Shown: in pieces, positions 6,983 to 15,475 of the stretch | How the letters are laid out: each line of letters starts with the position of its first letter | How positions within the stretch are numbered: position 1 is the first letter of the stretch | Origin: Paenibacillus polymyxa M1 | GTDB lineage: Bacteria; Bacillota; Bacilli; Paenibacillales; Paenibacillaceae | Assembly: GCF_000237325.1 (NCBI RefSeq) | Contig: NC_017542.1 | Coordinates: 3,568,501-3,632,500, forward strand | Length of the DNA: 64,000 nucleotides | Reading direction: 5' to 3' | Position numbers and translations under genes: made by a program | The notes under the pieces: model-generated | Told to the model about the DNA's origin: nothing | Databases searched by the model: none | What the model saw: only the letters and a program-made list of their open reading frames with translations

Positions 6983-7693
6983 TTACTGAATAGTATCACC
7001 AGGACATATATCATAAACCATTAAATCTTCAATATCAGAGAGCAGAGCAGAAAGTTCGCTTGGTCGACCGGTTAAAAAATCAAATACGCCAAAATGTGTC
7101 GGGATTACATTTTTTATATTTAGAAGGCGGACTGCCTTAGCCGCCTCTCGAGGGGACATCGTATAAGCATCACCAATTGGCAATAGTGCCAGCTCTGGCT
7201 CGTATAATTCCGCAATTAGAGCCATATCGCCAAATACGTTTGTATCCCCAGCGTGATAGACCGTGTATCCATTTTCGAATTTGATTACGTACCCCATTGG
7301 CTCCCCACCATAGATAATCTGATCATCATCAACGAAAGCTGAGGAATGGTCTGCATGTACAGCAGTAACCGCAATGTCTCCTAATTTTCGAGTTCCACCT
7401 TTATTTATCGCAACAACATTTTGGACACCTTTTTTCTGAAGAATAAATGCCAATTCCCAACCTGCCAATACCATGGCACCTGTCGTTTGCGCAAGCCAAA
7501 CGGCATCTTCAGCATGATCTCGATGTGCATGTGTGAATAAAATGTAATCTACTTTTTCAATGTTTTTAATCGTTTCGGGGCAGGAGGGATTGTTTTTAAT
7601 CCATGGATCAATAAGTATTTCTTTATTTCCGGGTGTCTTTATATAAAATCCGCCAAAACCAAGCCAAGTAAAAGAAATATTCCGGTTTAACAT
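6983..7693 (-). CDS. metallo-beta-lactamase-fold hydrolase, UlaG-like
   Basis: The 236-residue protein has the binuclear metal motif FTHAHRDHAED (HxHxDH) and downstream ligands VHADHSS, YHAGDTN and PTHFGVFD. This layout matches the UPF0173/UlaG branch of metallo-beta-lactamase-fold hydrolases, whose members include lactonases and phosphodiesterases. The start at 7693 follows AAAAGGGGGAG; an upstream frame opening is ignored because it overlaps the neighbour. It is the last gene of a three-gene unit with a MerR regulator and a carboxymuconolactone-decarboxylase-like gene, suggesting breakdown or detoxification of a small electrophile or lactone. Substrate is unknown. Confidence 0.85.
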   Translation of the reverse strand: MLNRNISFTWLGFGGFYIKTPGNKEILIDPWIKNNPSCPETIKNIEKVDYILFTHAHRDHAEDAVWLAQTTGAMVLAGWELAFILQKKGVQNVVAINKGGTRKLGDIAVTAVHADHSSAFVDDDQIIYGGEPMGYVIKFENGYTVYHAGDTNVFGDMALIAELYEPELALLPIGDAYTMSPREAAKAVRLLNIKNVIPTHFGVFDFLTGRPSELSALLSDIEDLMVYDICPGDTIQ

Positions 7694-7709
7694 GTTGATG
7701 CTCCCCCTT

Positions 7710-8087
7710 TTATAAATTTCTAGTTGTAAAAACTTCCTTAGCCGCATTTAGTCCATTTAAAGCGGCGGGGAAACCAGCATAAACTGCCATTTGCATCATT
7801 ATCTCTAAAATCTCTTCTTTTGTGCATCCAACATTTAAGGCACCATTAATATGAACTTTCACTTGAGGAATTGCGTAACCAAGAGCGGTTAAAGCAGCGA
7901 TCGTCGCAATTTCACGAGATTTCAGATCCAATCCCGGTCGGCTATAGATGTCACCAAATGGAAATTCAACTAAGAAACGTTCAAAATCAGGGGCAACTCC
8001 TTTCAAAAAATCACGAGTATGACCTCCAAATTCTCCGACAACCTCATTCATTAATTGTAAACCGACTTCATATCTTTTTTCCATCAT
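7710..8087 (-). CDS. carboxymuconolactone decarboxylase-like protein
   Basis: This 125-residue helical protein has the CMD/AhpD-like pattern of PGLDLKSREIATIAALTALG, then VKVHINGALNVGCTKEEILE, with the family His and Cys present. Members include the ring-lactone decarboxylase PcaC and AhpD-like peroxidase partners. The lone cysteine, without a CxxC pair, argues against an AhpD peroxidase. The ATG at 8087 has GGAGG nine bases upstream and overlaps the end of the merR gene by 20 bases, implying coupled translation. Role is inferred to be metabolic or detoxifying. Confidence 0.8.
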   Translation of the reverse strand: MMEKRYEVGLQLMNEVVGEFGGHTRDFLKGVAPDFERFLVEFPFGDIYSRPGLDLKSREIATIAALTALGYAIPQVKVHINGALNVGCTKEEILEIMMQMAVYAGFPAALNGLNAAKEVFTTRNL

Positions 8088-8499
8088 CTTCAAAATCCTC
8101 CGTTTCTTTTTTACCCGTGCCCTCAATGTACTTTTCGTAGAATGAAATTTTTTGAGCTACGGCATTAATAAGTAATTCAATATTTTGTTGTTGTTCAAGT
8201 AACTTATTCTGATGGTCCATAAGAATTGAAAGTCGATTGCTAACTGGCTCTTTGGGCATCTCTCCGGATTCCAAACGTTCCAGTATGCAGCCTTCTTTTG
8301 TAAACTCCGAAATATCTTCAAGGGACATCCCTGTTTTTTTGAGAGTTACCATAAACATAAGAAAGTTTACTTCAGAATCCGTAAATTCTCGTATTCCGCT
8401 ATCGTTTCTCTTTATTTTTGGAATCAACCCACTTCTTTCATAAAATCGAATGGTATGTGCAGAAAGTCCGGTTCTTTCCGCAACTTCTTTAATATTCAT
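8068..8499 (-). CDS. MerR-family regulator, aldehyde/electrophile type
   Basis: The 143-residue protein opens with the MerR winged helix (IKEVAERTGLSAHTIRFYER, then SGLIPKIKRNDSGIREF), followed by a long dimerisation helix around residues 85-125. A single cysteine in FTKEGCILERL sits where NmlR/AdhR-type regulators have their redox cysteine. Its promoter has the 19-base spacer that MerR proteins correct by DNA twisting. It heads the MerR-CMD-MBL unit carried by the Tn3-family element. Confidence 0.88.
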   Translation of the reverse strand: MNIKEVAERTGLSAHTIRFYERSGLIPKIKRNDSGIREFTDSEVNFLMFMVTLKKTGMSLEDISEFTKEGCILERLESGEMPKEPVSNRLSILMDHQNKLLEQQQNIELLINAVAQKISFYEKYIEGTGKKETEDFEDDGKKI

Positions 8500-8532
8500 T
8501 TCAAGGAACTCCTTTTGTTGTCGACTTGGACC

Positions 8533-8563
8533 ATCTTACACCTTTAAGTTTACTCTAAGTCAA
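8533..8563 (-). promoter_or_regulatory. MerR-type promoter with 19-bp spacer
   Basis: On the minus strand TTGACT (complement 8558-8563) and TAAGAT (complement 8533-8538) are 19 bases apart. The spacer contains an imperfect dyad, CTTAGAGT against ACTTAAAG. An over-long spacer with an internal dyad is the hallmark of MerR-activated promoters. Confidence 0.7.
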
Positions 8564-8763
8564 GCTATCTCTTTTGGAAATTTGTAGACTTTCAAAACTT
8601 ATCTGGCACCGATTATTACGGAGAAGTTCCGTTTTTGTTTTTGTAAATAGAATATCGCACTTTTCGAGATACATATTGTCCATAAAATATAGCTTCGATT
8701 ACTGATTTTAACTGCATTATTCCGATACTCACCATTTTAGGAACTTCGTTTGGAGGGGATTAC

Positions 8764-9685
8764 ATGAAGCGTAACTGAGAGTTGGACGAGTTGATTGAAC
8801 ACTTTACATTTATGCCCAACGAGATGCAACAAATCGGGAACAAGTCGGGCGAAATAAGATTAGGCTTTGCGGTTCTATTCAAATTTTTTCAATACGAAGC
8901 GCGTTTTCCCTTTCATAAATTTGAAGTTCCTAAAGCGGTTATCCAATATATTGCGAAGCAGATTGAAATGCGGCCGGAACTATACACAGTATGATTGGTC
9001 CGGAAGATCTATCACATACCACCGAACCCAGATCAGGGTACCAGCTCATGCCGCGCCTTAAAGCTATTCATTCACAAAAGCTGTACAGACCTGAACCAGG
9101 TATGACCGATGCTTATCAGAATTTACAGCCGGTACTGACTCGTCCGATCAATTGGGAGCTGATTCGGCAGCAGTACGACCAAATGATGAAGTATGCCACT
9201 GCTTTGCGCCTTGGTACCGCTGAAACGGAAGCGATCCTGAAGCGATTTACACGCAATAACTTAAAACATCCCACGTATCAAGCTTTGGGCGAACTGGGTA
9301 AAGCAGTCAAGACGATATTCCTGTGCGATTATCTTCACTCAGAGGAGCTGCGCAGGGAGATCAATTCAGGGTTGAATGTCGTGGAGAACTGGAACTCGGC
9401 AAACAGTTTCATTTTTTACGGAAAAGGCGAAGAAATAGCTACCAACCGTTTAGAGGATCAAGAGATTGCCGTACTGTCACTCCACCTCCTGCAGAACTGC
9501 TTGGTCTACATAATAAATACCATCATGTTACAAAACATCCTGTCTGACCGAAGATGGTACGATATGATGACGCCGGAAGACTTACGGGCACTTACGCCCC
9601 TGGTTTATACGCATGTGAACCCGTACGGAACGTTCAAGTTGAATATGAGTGAACGTTCCCCCTGGAAGGGAGTGTGCTTGCATGA
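8764..9685 (+). pseudogene. tnpA: Tn3-family transposase tnpA, internally deleted and broken
   Basis: The ATG at 8764 follows GGAGGGG and reads MKRN then a stop, where relatives have tryptophan (TGG to TGA at codon 5). The N-terminal domain continues to about 9040, changing frame near 8990 (PELYT to QYDWSGRS). It then jumps directly to the C-terminal catalytic part ([19 protein letters not shown] and onward), so roughly two thirds of a normal, nearly 1,000-codon gene is missing. A last frameshift near 9655 precedes the expected end PLEGSVLA and a TGA at 9683-9685 that overlaps the tnpI start. It cannot give active transposase. Confidence 0.9.
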
Positions 9686-10375
9686 ACGAAAAGCGTACAT
9701 CTCCAAAACGTAAAGCGAAAGAACTGGCCAAGTATATCCGCGGGGAACGACCAGACTATGCGTATCTCAAAAGCCTTTTTCAGCACCTTCGAGCAGAACT
9801 GGAAGTCGAGGTACCCAAAGCAGCGAAGAAGCTCCCCTATGTACCCACAGAAGAGGAGCTAAAGCGATATTATGATGCTGCCTGGCAGGCGAAGAATTTT
9901 CAAGACATGATGATCGTTAAGACACTTCTGTATACAGCCGTTCGGGTCAGTGAACTGATTAATATCAAGTTGGTCGATGTTGATTTCCGTTAGTGTCAGA
10001 TGTGGCAAGGGGAAGAAGGATCGTATTGTACCATTCCCTCATTCGTTCAAGGAAATGTTGGCCATGCATGCTGATTCCATGAAAAAGAAGCAAGCGGTGT
10101 ACCTTTTCGAATCATCATGGAAGAAGAAATATACTGATCGGGGAATCCGCAAAATCCTAGCCAAATATTCGGAAGTTGCCGGCATGACTCAGAATCTGTC
10201 TCCACACAAGCTGCGACATTTTCTCTTAACCTGGCTAAAAAAAGGCATTGATGATGCGCTCATACAACCGTATTCAGGTCATGAAAGCCGGAAGTCTTTA
10301 GAAGTCTATTCCAAGCTTGCAATTACTGATGCTCAGGAGGAATACAACGAGGTTATCAATAGATTCCCCATCTAA
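9682..10375 (+). pseudogene. tnpI: TnpI-like tyrosine recombinase, frameshifted
   Basis: The ATG at 9682 overlaps the tnpA stop as ATGA. The first part carries the N-terminal core-binding region and the first catalytic arginine in [12 protein letters not shown] frameshift near 9990 (stop after DVDFR) moves the frame so that [12 protein letters not shown], then the [12 protein letters not shown] box (His, Arg) and the [14 protein letters not shown] box (His, Tyr) follow. All catalytic residues are therefore present but in two frames. In the Tn4430/Tn5401 group such an enzyme resolves cointegrates. Confidence 0.85.
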
Positions 10376-10383
10376 TAACATCT

Positions 10384-10420
10384 ACTTTGCGGATGGTGTC
10401 AGCTTCGCTGGTACTACCCC
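10384..10420 (-). repeat. right terminal inverted repeat of the Tn3-family element
   Basis: This is the inverted partner of 6762-6798, with two mismatches in 37. It is followed at once by AATTT, the second copy of the target duplication. Confidence 0.95.
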
Positions 10421-10581
10421 AATTTCTTGATCAACTTGGTTCTTAGAAGGTCTTACACTTACTTATAATATGCAAGTTTCTACTATCCTCTTCACAAATA
10501 CTTATTCTCATAAAATTATCACTCGCGCTTATTTTTAACAGCTGGAACCCATTACTTTTTATCTCCATACATTAAGACATG

Positions 10582-10607
10582 AAAAAACAAAACTATAGGT
10601 TCCTATA
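10582..10607 (-). terminator. terminator of the recombinase operon
   Basis: TATAGG (10594-10599) and CCTATA (10602-10607) form a short stem. On the minus strand it is followed by GTTTTGTTTTTTC, 17 bases past the last gene of the operon. The stem is short, so efficiency is uncertain. Confidence 0.5.
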
Positions 10608-10623
10608 AATTCATAACTTTTTT

Positions 10624-11232
10624 TCATTTTGGCCCAAACATATCAAATTGTTCGATTAAATCAGTCATAATTTTATCCTTATTCTTTTTATCCCCTTTTT
10701 TGAAGTCAAATACATTTTTTAATTCTGAATCGGGGTAAGAAGAAGTAACAGCAATATTACGATAGGCTTGGCTAAAATGCTCAACTTGTTCTCTCAATAA
10801 TTTATTTTTATTTTTTTCCACATTAAGTTCTTCATTAATTTTTATTATCTTGTTATTCAAATCTTCAATCTCCTGCTCAAATATGTGAACACTTTTAGCT
10901 TTAACATATAGTTTCTGAATAATACTGTTTACTTGATTTAACGCTTGAATTAATTTCTGTTGATTACCAATATTATTTTTAACCAGTTCATCCATATTAG
11001 GAAGAGGAAGAGAAGATTCATTTCCTTTTTCTAATATGGATGGCGGGCGATTGAGATTTTCTATTTTTTCTTTCATATTTCGAGACCATGTATTGCGTCC
11101 TACTCCAGTAGTTCTCTCCAAATCGATATATGTAATTGTTGCTGAGGGATTATTTTCAACATATTTTAGTAGCAAACAATCTAACTGGTCTATTGAATAT
11201 TGCTTTGGCTTACCAACTCTATTCTTCATCAT
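10624..11232 (-). CDS. HTH/coiled-coil accessory protein of recombinase operon (TnpC-like)
   Basis: The 202-residue protein has an N-terminal helix-turn-helix-like region (YIDLERTTGVGRNTWSRNMK) and then a long coiled coil from about residue 85 to 165, rich in Lys, Glu, Asn and Ile heptads. Tn554 carries a small third gene, tnpC, beside its two recombinases, which affects orientation and efficiency of insertion; this gene holds the same place. Its start overlaps the end of the upstream recombinase by 14 bases and has GAAGGAG before the ATG, so translation is coupled. The link to TnpC rests on context and general plan. Confidence 0.65.
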   Translation of the reverse strand: MMKNRVGKPKQYSIDQLDCLLLKYVENNPSATITYIDLERTTGVGRNTWSRNMKEKIENLNRPPSILEKGNESSLPLPNMDELVKNNIGNQQKLIQALNQVNSIIQKLYVKAKSVHIFEQEIEDLNNKIIKINEELNVEKNKNKLLREQVEHFSQAYRNIAVTSSYPDSELKNVFDFKKGDKKNKDKIMTDLIEQFDMFGPK

Positions 11233-12910
11233 GTAATGCTCCTTCTCTGAAAATTAAATTGAGCTTAGCGTCATTTTGAGCTTTTTGCTCTCTTAGTTTC
11301 TTAGAATTTGCTGCTAAGAAACTAAGCTCAGACTGCGCGATAGGATCGCTCTCAAATGTTCCAAAATTGTATGTCATGTTACACGTAATACTTTTCATAA
11401 GTTCCAATTGTTCTTTGATCAAGTTAGTAAGTCTAATTGATTCATCGTTTAACCAATAAATTAATTGAGAATTAAACTGATCTGCTGGAATATATAAATG
11501 AGAACAGTGTCTACAGTCACCTACTGGACATTTTTCCGGATTAAAAGTGCAGTAACCAAATTCCATAGAGAAAAAATTTTTTATTTCATCTTCTGTATAT
11601 CTTTTTAACAAGGATTTAGCCTTAATAATCTTTTCTTCAGATCTTAGTGAACTTTGATCGGGTAAAGAACTAAATTTGTTGTGTTGTTCTGCTAAAAATT
11701 GAATCGAGGATTGACTTAAATTTTCGAGATGACTAAAATAATGCATTTGAGCATTAAGCGTTTTATGTCCGCCTATCCGAGCTATGGTTAACATATTAAA
11801 ACCTTGTAGCATCATATTACAAAAAGCATAATGGCGGGTATCTAGAAGTTTTATTTTTTCTAATGTAAAATTGTACTTTTTTTCAACAATTTCTTCATAG
11901 AAGTATACTAATAATGAAGATAGTTGCTGGGTTCCAAACATATCAATATTATTCTTGCGAAGTTGTCTCCCGTTGCTTTTCTTCACTCTCAGAGATTCAC
12001 AGTAGGCATCATAAGATAACAAATAGGGGGTTTTATTGAAATCCTGAGTTGTTTCCTTATACTCTAAAATTAAATTAAACAAATCTTCATTAATTTCAAG
12101 AACATCGGCAATATTTATCTCGTTTTGTTTTTTAGCGCGTACTTTTTTCCTAGGAATTTTTAATAGAAATCGATTAGAAGAATCTACAGTAATACAATCG
12201 TTTGCAAGTGAACAGAATTCAATTACTCTCATAGGAATAACAAGAGTAACACGCCACCACAAGATAATTGGGAAAAAAATCAGTTTTTCGTAATCGGTCC
12301 ATGTCTTCTGGAAATCCGTAATAATATGATCAAATATCAAGGTATCTTTAAAATTAGGCAGAGTTCGCACACCATCAACAAATATACAAATTTGATTTGA
12401 TATTTCTAAAAGTTCTTTTTTTAAAATGGGATTATAAAAGTTTAAAAATTGATTGAGAATTGGTCCTAATTTAGAAAGTAAAGGTTTGGTTTTTGAGAGA
12501 AGCCAGCTTTCAAATGCTATGACATTTTTTTCAGACTCTGCTTGATAGCCAAAACATTGCAGTAAACATTCATTTAAATATTTAATACGTAATTGCGTAT
12601 ATGCATTAACATGTCCTTCAATGATCCCTAATATAGTAAAACATTTAAGTAACAGCTTCATTTCAGTGGATAATTTAGTATTAAATCTAATTAAAGATTT
12701 TGATTCGTTTTTTTGTGCATTCAAAATCCATTCATCATCTTTAAAGTTAGTATTTATTATTCTTCCACTGGATCTTATTTCTATAAATTTATCAATGTAA
12801 ATTTGTAAATCTTCCAATTTAAAAGTTATGTTTTCGAAAGAATTCACAAACTTTTCATTGCCTAAATCTGTGACATACTCTTCTTTAATATACCCATGAA
12901 CATTCAACAA
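11219..12910 (-). CDS. tyrosine recombinase with C-terminal zinc-finger-like segment
   Basis: The 563-residue protein carries tyrosine-recombinase boxes in its middle: the first arginine in VIPMRVIEFCSL, the second box as DTRHYAFCNMM, and the final GGHKTLNAQMHYF with His and the Tyr nucleophile. Past these is a cysteine cluster CPVGDCRHCSHLY that probably binds zinc. The start is a TTG after AGGGTGAT. It is the third gene of a co-directed operon with two other recombinases. It differs greatly in sequence from both, so this is not a recent duplication. Confidence 0.82.
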   Translation of the reverse strand: MLNVHGYIKEEYVTDLGNEKFVNSFENITFKLEDLQIYIDKFIEIRSSGRIINTNFKDDEWILNAQKNESKSLIRFNTKLSTEMKLLLKCFTILGIIEGHVNAYTQLRIKYLNECLLQCFGYQAESEKNVIAFESWLLSKTKPLLSKLGPILNQFLNFYNPILKKELLEISNQICIFVDGVRTLPNFKDTLIFDHIITDFQKTWTDYEKLIFFPIILWWRVTLVIPMRVIEFCSLANDCITVDSSNRFLLKIPRKKVRAKKQNEINIADVLEINEDLFNLILEYKETTQDFNKTPYLLSYDAYCESLRVKKSNGRQLRKNNIDMFGTQQLSSLLVYFYEEIVEKKYNFTLEKIKLLDTRHYAFCNMMLQGFNMLTIARIGGHKTLNAQMHYFSHLENLSQSSIQFLAEQHNKFSSLPDQSSLRSEEKIIKAKSLLKRYTEDEIKNFFSMEFGYCTFNPEKCPVGDCRHCSHLYIPADQFNSQLIYWLNDESIRLTNLIKEQLELMKSITCNMTYNFGTFESDPIAQSELSFLAANSKKLREQKAQNDAKLNLIFREGALHDEE

Positions 12911-12927
12911 ACATCACCCTATAATTA

Positions 12928-15462
12928 TTATTTTAATAAGCCATGTTGATTATGGTAAGCTTCTGCAATATCTAATAGTAAGTTTTCATAATCAACAAAT
13001 GTCTTGGTGTACTCTATACCAAACGTGTTAGTTGCTTCTTGTAAAAGTATTAACAACTTGTTTATCCAAGCTCTCTCCCGACAAGCAATTGAGGACTTAA
13101 CCGTATACTTAAGTATTCCAACCCGCCGTTTCAACTCATTTGAAACACTTATCAACAAATAATTTTTGGGGATCATATTAGGACATCCAACACAAGTTAT
13201 TGCAGTTGGATGAATACAATTAGGATGTACAAAACATTGAGTATGCTCCGTATGACCAGGCATTTTATCTTCATATACTTTATTCAGTATTTCACTGGCT
13301 TCGTCTGTTGTCATTAGAGATACTCTTATAGCGAGAGATTCTCTTTCTTCAAATTGTTCTTTTAATAATTCACCGAATTTTTCCAATTCATATGGAGTAC
13401 TAAAAATTGATTTGAATTCTTGAATTTTAAGGGATCTTTCATTTAGCGAATCATTAATTTCTTTTTTTGCAAGCATATAAGATCTTTCAATTAGCAAATT
13501 ATAAAGGTAACCAAAATGTCCTCTGTTACACAAATTAACTGTTATATTTGATATGTTTCCATCCTTATTTACAGATTGAACATACAGAGCAGTAGAATCA
13601 TTTCTCTTATGACGGCGACTATTTTGTACTAAATCTAGAGCAATTCCTTGTGTAAATGTATTTCCTGTTGCTTTATAAAATAAATACGTCATAAAGGAAC
13701 GATTCATTTTCATACTTCCAAACTGAAGTGGATAGGGTAGAAAAGTGGGAAGGCTTCCTTTAATTAATGTACTAATGCTTCTTCCTGATGTAAGGAGATG
13801 TCGGGCATTCTTTTTTCTTCGATGAAGCTCACAAATAACAATCATTGTCGCAATCGGGATAAGCATTTCGAAATTTATAAGAAAACGATTGAGAGCACCG
13901 GTTTTAGAAACTTTTAAACGAGTATAGGCATATTGGTTTACAATTCTTTGAGACTGCTCAGACGACAGGCGATTACCTTCGTAAAACCATTTGAAATCAT
14001 TAATACCGATTAATGAAATATCTACAGTAGGTAACCTCAAAAAATCTGAAGACCTCCAAGCATTAGTTAAATGCAAAGAAATGTAAAGCCAGGTAGCCGC
14101 ATAATTCCTACTCCTCAATGCATGCCCAATATGATGTTCTATGTCTTTTGAATATTGCTGAATACTAATGAATTCATCATAAGAATAAATATCTTTTTCT
14201 TTAGGTTTCAATTGTTTTTCTGAAATTCTGTATTTCTCCACAAAAACTGTCGAAGTTTGTTCTTGTAAATACAATAAAAAACCAATTAAATTTCTTTTTA
14301 AATTTGTATTTACGGTTGTACGCAATAGCCATTTAAGTTCAGAATCTGTGAAGTAAGAAAGTTCTTTTTCAAGCTTCATTAGGTATTGAAGTAGAAAACC
14401 ATATTCTCTTGCCTTCATTCTTTGCGAATCTTTACTAGCTTTCGAAGTATTTTGCTTCAAATTAACAAATTCAAAATATAAACTCTTAGTTTGGGTAAGA
14501 TAGGTAGGAACTTCTATCATCAAAGCAACGTTTAAAAAAATCAAATGTGGATCTGTCATTTTTTCCAATCTATATTTATCAAACTTTTCAAAAAAAGCTT
14601 CAAAATCAGACTTTAAAATAACTCTTTCGATTTGTTGGACAAGTACAACCCATTTAGTTTGCTCATGCAAATTTTCATTAAGACACTTGTTTACAAAACA
14701 GCGATGGAGATTAAACTTCTTTATAATTTGTTTAACTGTATAGTATTTGTAAGGTATTTCATTTATAAAATCATTAAACTGATGGACATCACTTTTTAAT
14801 AAGAAATAAGAGTTTTTCCGCATATTTTTTATTCCAGTGAGCTCAACTTTCGGACTTCTTATCATTGTACGTACGGAATCAGGAGAATAATTTAATATTT
14901 CAGCTGCCTGGCCAATAGAATAATACTCATCTAAATCACTAATATTTTTTAAATACTTATTTTTATATTCTTCAACAGATCCCCTCGGTGCGTAAAAATG
15001 ACCTTTAACTGTAAAGCCACCAGCAATTTCGTTTTTATGGAGGGCATCAAGGACAGTAGATCTATGTATTTTTAACTCAGCCGCAATCTCTTTGGTATTC
15101 ATACAATCACTTATGTCAAAACTAAGATTTCGAAGAGGTTTAATATCATCCTTATATATATAATTGGTACCCCCTATCTTCTTAATCCTGATCTCTTTGC
15201 GATTATGATTAACCCAATTCTCTAATACACCACGCTCCCATCCCAGATCAGCAGCAGCTTCTGCAACTGTTATGTAAAAACTCAGGAAATTTTCATAAGC
15301 TTCAATTATTGTCTCCTTGATTAGTAATCTCCCATTAATTTTCTCAATTTTCGTACCAGAGATTACTTCTAATGGATTATACCTATTGTAGAACCACCAT
15401 CCTAGCTTCTTCTTTTCAATCTTCAGCCTTTCTGAAGCTTGTTCAATAGTGTAATACTTCAT
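12928..15462 (-). CDS. large tyrosine recombinase-like protein with five tandem HTH modules
   Basis: The 844-residue protein starts with five excisionase/MerR-like HTH modules at about residues 3-58, 63-110, 121-168, 180-230 and 240-292. Each has an opening (Y/M)(Y/N)(T/S)xxxAA-type helix and a closing beta-hairpin. The catalytic part shows the first arginine in NAWRSSDFLRLP, a second box MNRSFMTYLF lacking the usual His, and NSRRHKRNDSTALYV with His and the Tyr nucleophile. A zinc-finger-like tail reads CIHPTAITCVGCPN. It probably reads a long att region. The operon lies 13 bases from its upstream neighbour. Whether it cuts DNA or only organises the complex is unknown. Confidence 0.75.
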   Translation of the reverse strand: MKYYTIEQASERLKIEKKKLGWWFYNRYNPLEVISGTKIEKINGRLLIKETIIEAYENFLSFYITVAEAAADLGWERGVLENWVNHNRKEIRIKKIGGTNYIYKDDIKPLRNLSFDISDCMNTKEIAAELKIHRSTVLDALHKNEIAGGFTVKGHFYAPRGSVEEYKNKYLKNISDLDEYYSIGQAAEILNYSPDSVRTMIRSPKVELTGIKNMRKNSYFLLKSDVHQFNDFINEIPYKYYTVKQIIKKFNLHRCFVNKCLNENLHEQTKWVVLVQQIERVILKSDFEAFFEKFDKYRLEKMTDPHLIFLNVALMIEVPTYLTQTKSLYFEFVNLKQNTSKASKDSQRMKAREYGFLLQYLMKLEKELSYFTDSELKWLLRTTVNTNLKRNLIGFLLYLQEQTSTVFVEKYRISEKQLKPKEKDIYSYDEFISIQQYSKDIEHHIGHALRSRNYAATWLYISLHLTNAWRSSDFLRLPTVDISLIGINDFKWFYEGNRLSSEQSQRIVNQYAYTRLKVSKTGALNRFLINFEMLIPIATMIVICELHRRKKNARHLLTSGRSISTLIKGSLPTFLPYPLQFGSMKMNRSFMTYLFYKATGNTFTQGIALDLVQNSRRHKRNDSTALYVQSVNKDGNISNITVNLCNRGHFGYLYNLLIERSYMLAKKEINDSLNERSLKIQEFKSIFSTPYELEKFGELLKEQFEERESLAIRVSLMTTDEASEILNKVYEDKMPGHTEHTQCFVHPNCIHPTAITCVGCPNMIPKNYLLISVSNELKRRVGILKYTVKSSIACRERAWINKLLILLQEATNTFGIEYTKTFVDYENLLLDIAEAYHNQHGLLK

Positions 15463-15475
15463 GCTCTCACCTTCA

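Larger units (their letters stand above)
6762..10420. mobile_element. defective Tn3-family transposon with MerR/CMD/MBL cargo
   Basis: The 3,659-bp element is bounded by 37-bp inverted repeats that begin GGGGTAGTACCAGCG and differ at two positions. Both outer flanks are AATTT (6757-6761 and 10421-10425), the 5-bp target duplication expected of the Tn3 family. Inside are three intact minus-strand cargo genes, then remnants of tnpA and a tyrosine recombinase tnpI on the plus strand. Use of a TnpI rather than a serine resolvase puts it with the Tn4430/Tn5401 branch, although here tnpI lies downstream of tnpA. It could move only with transposase supplied in trans. Confidence 0.92.

Noticed and set aside
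8782..9061. Two small plus-strand frames as separate genes
   Set aside because: They read as the N-terminal domain of Tn3 TnpA in two frames, so they are parts of one pseudogene.
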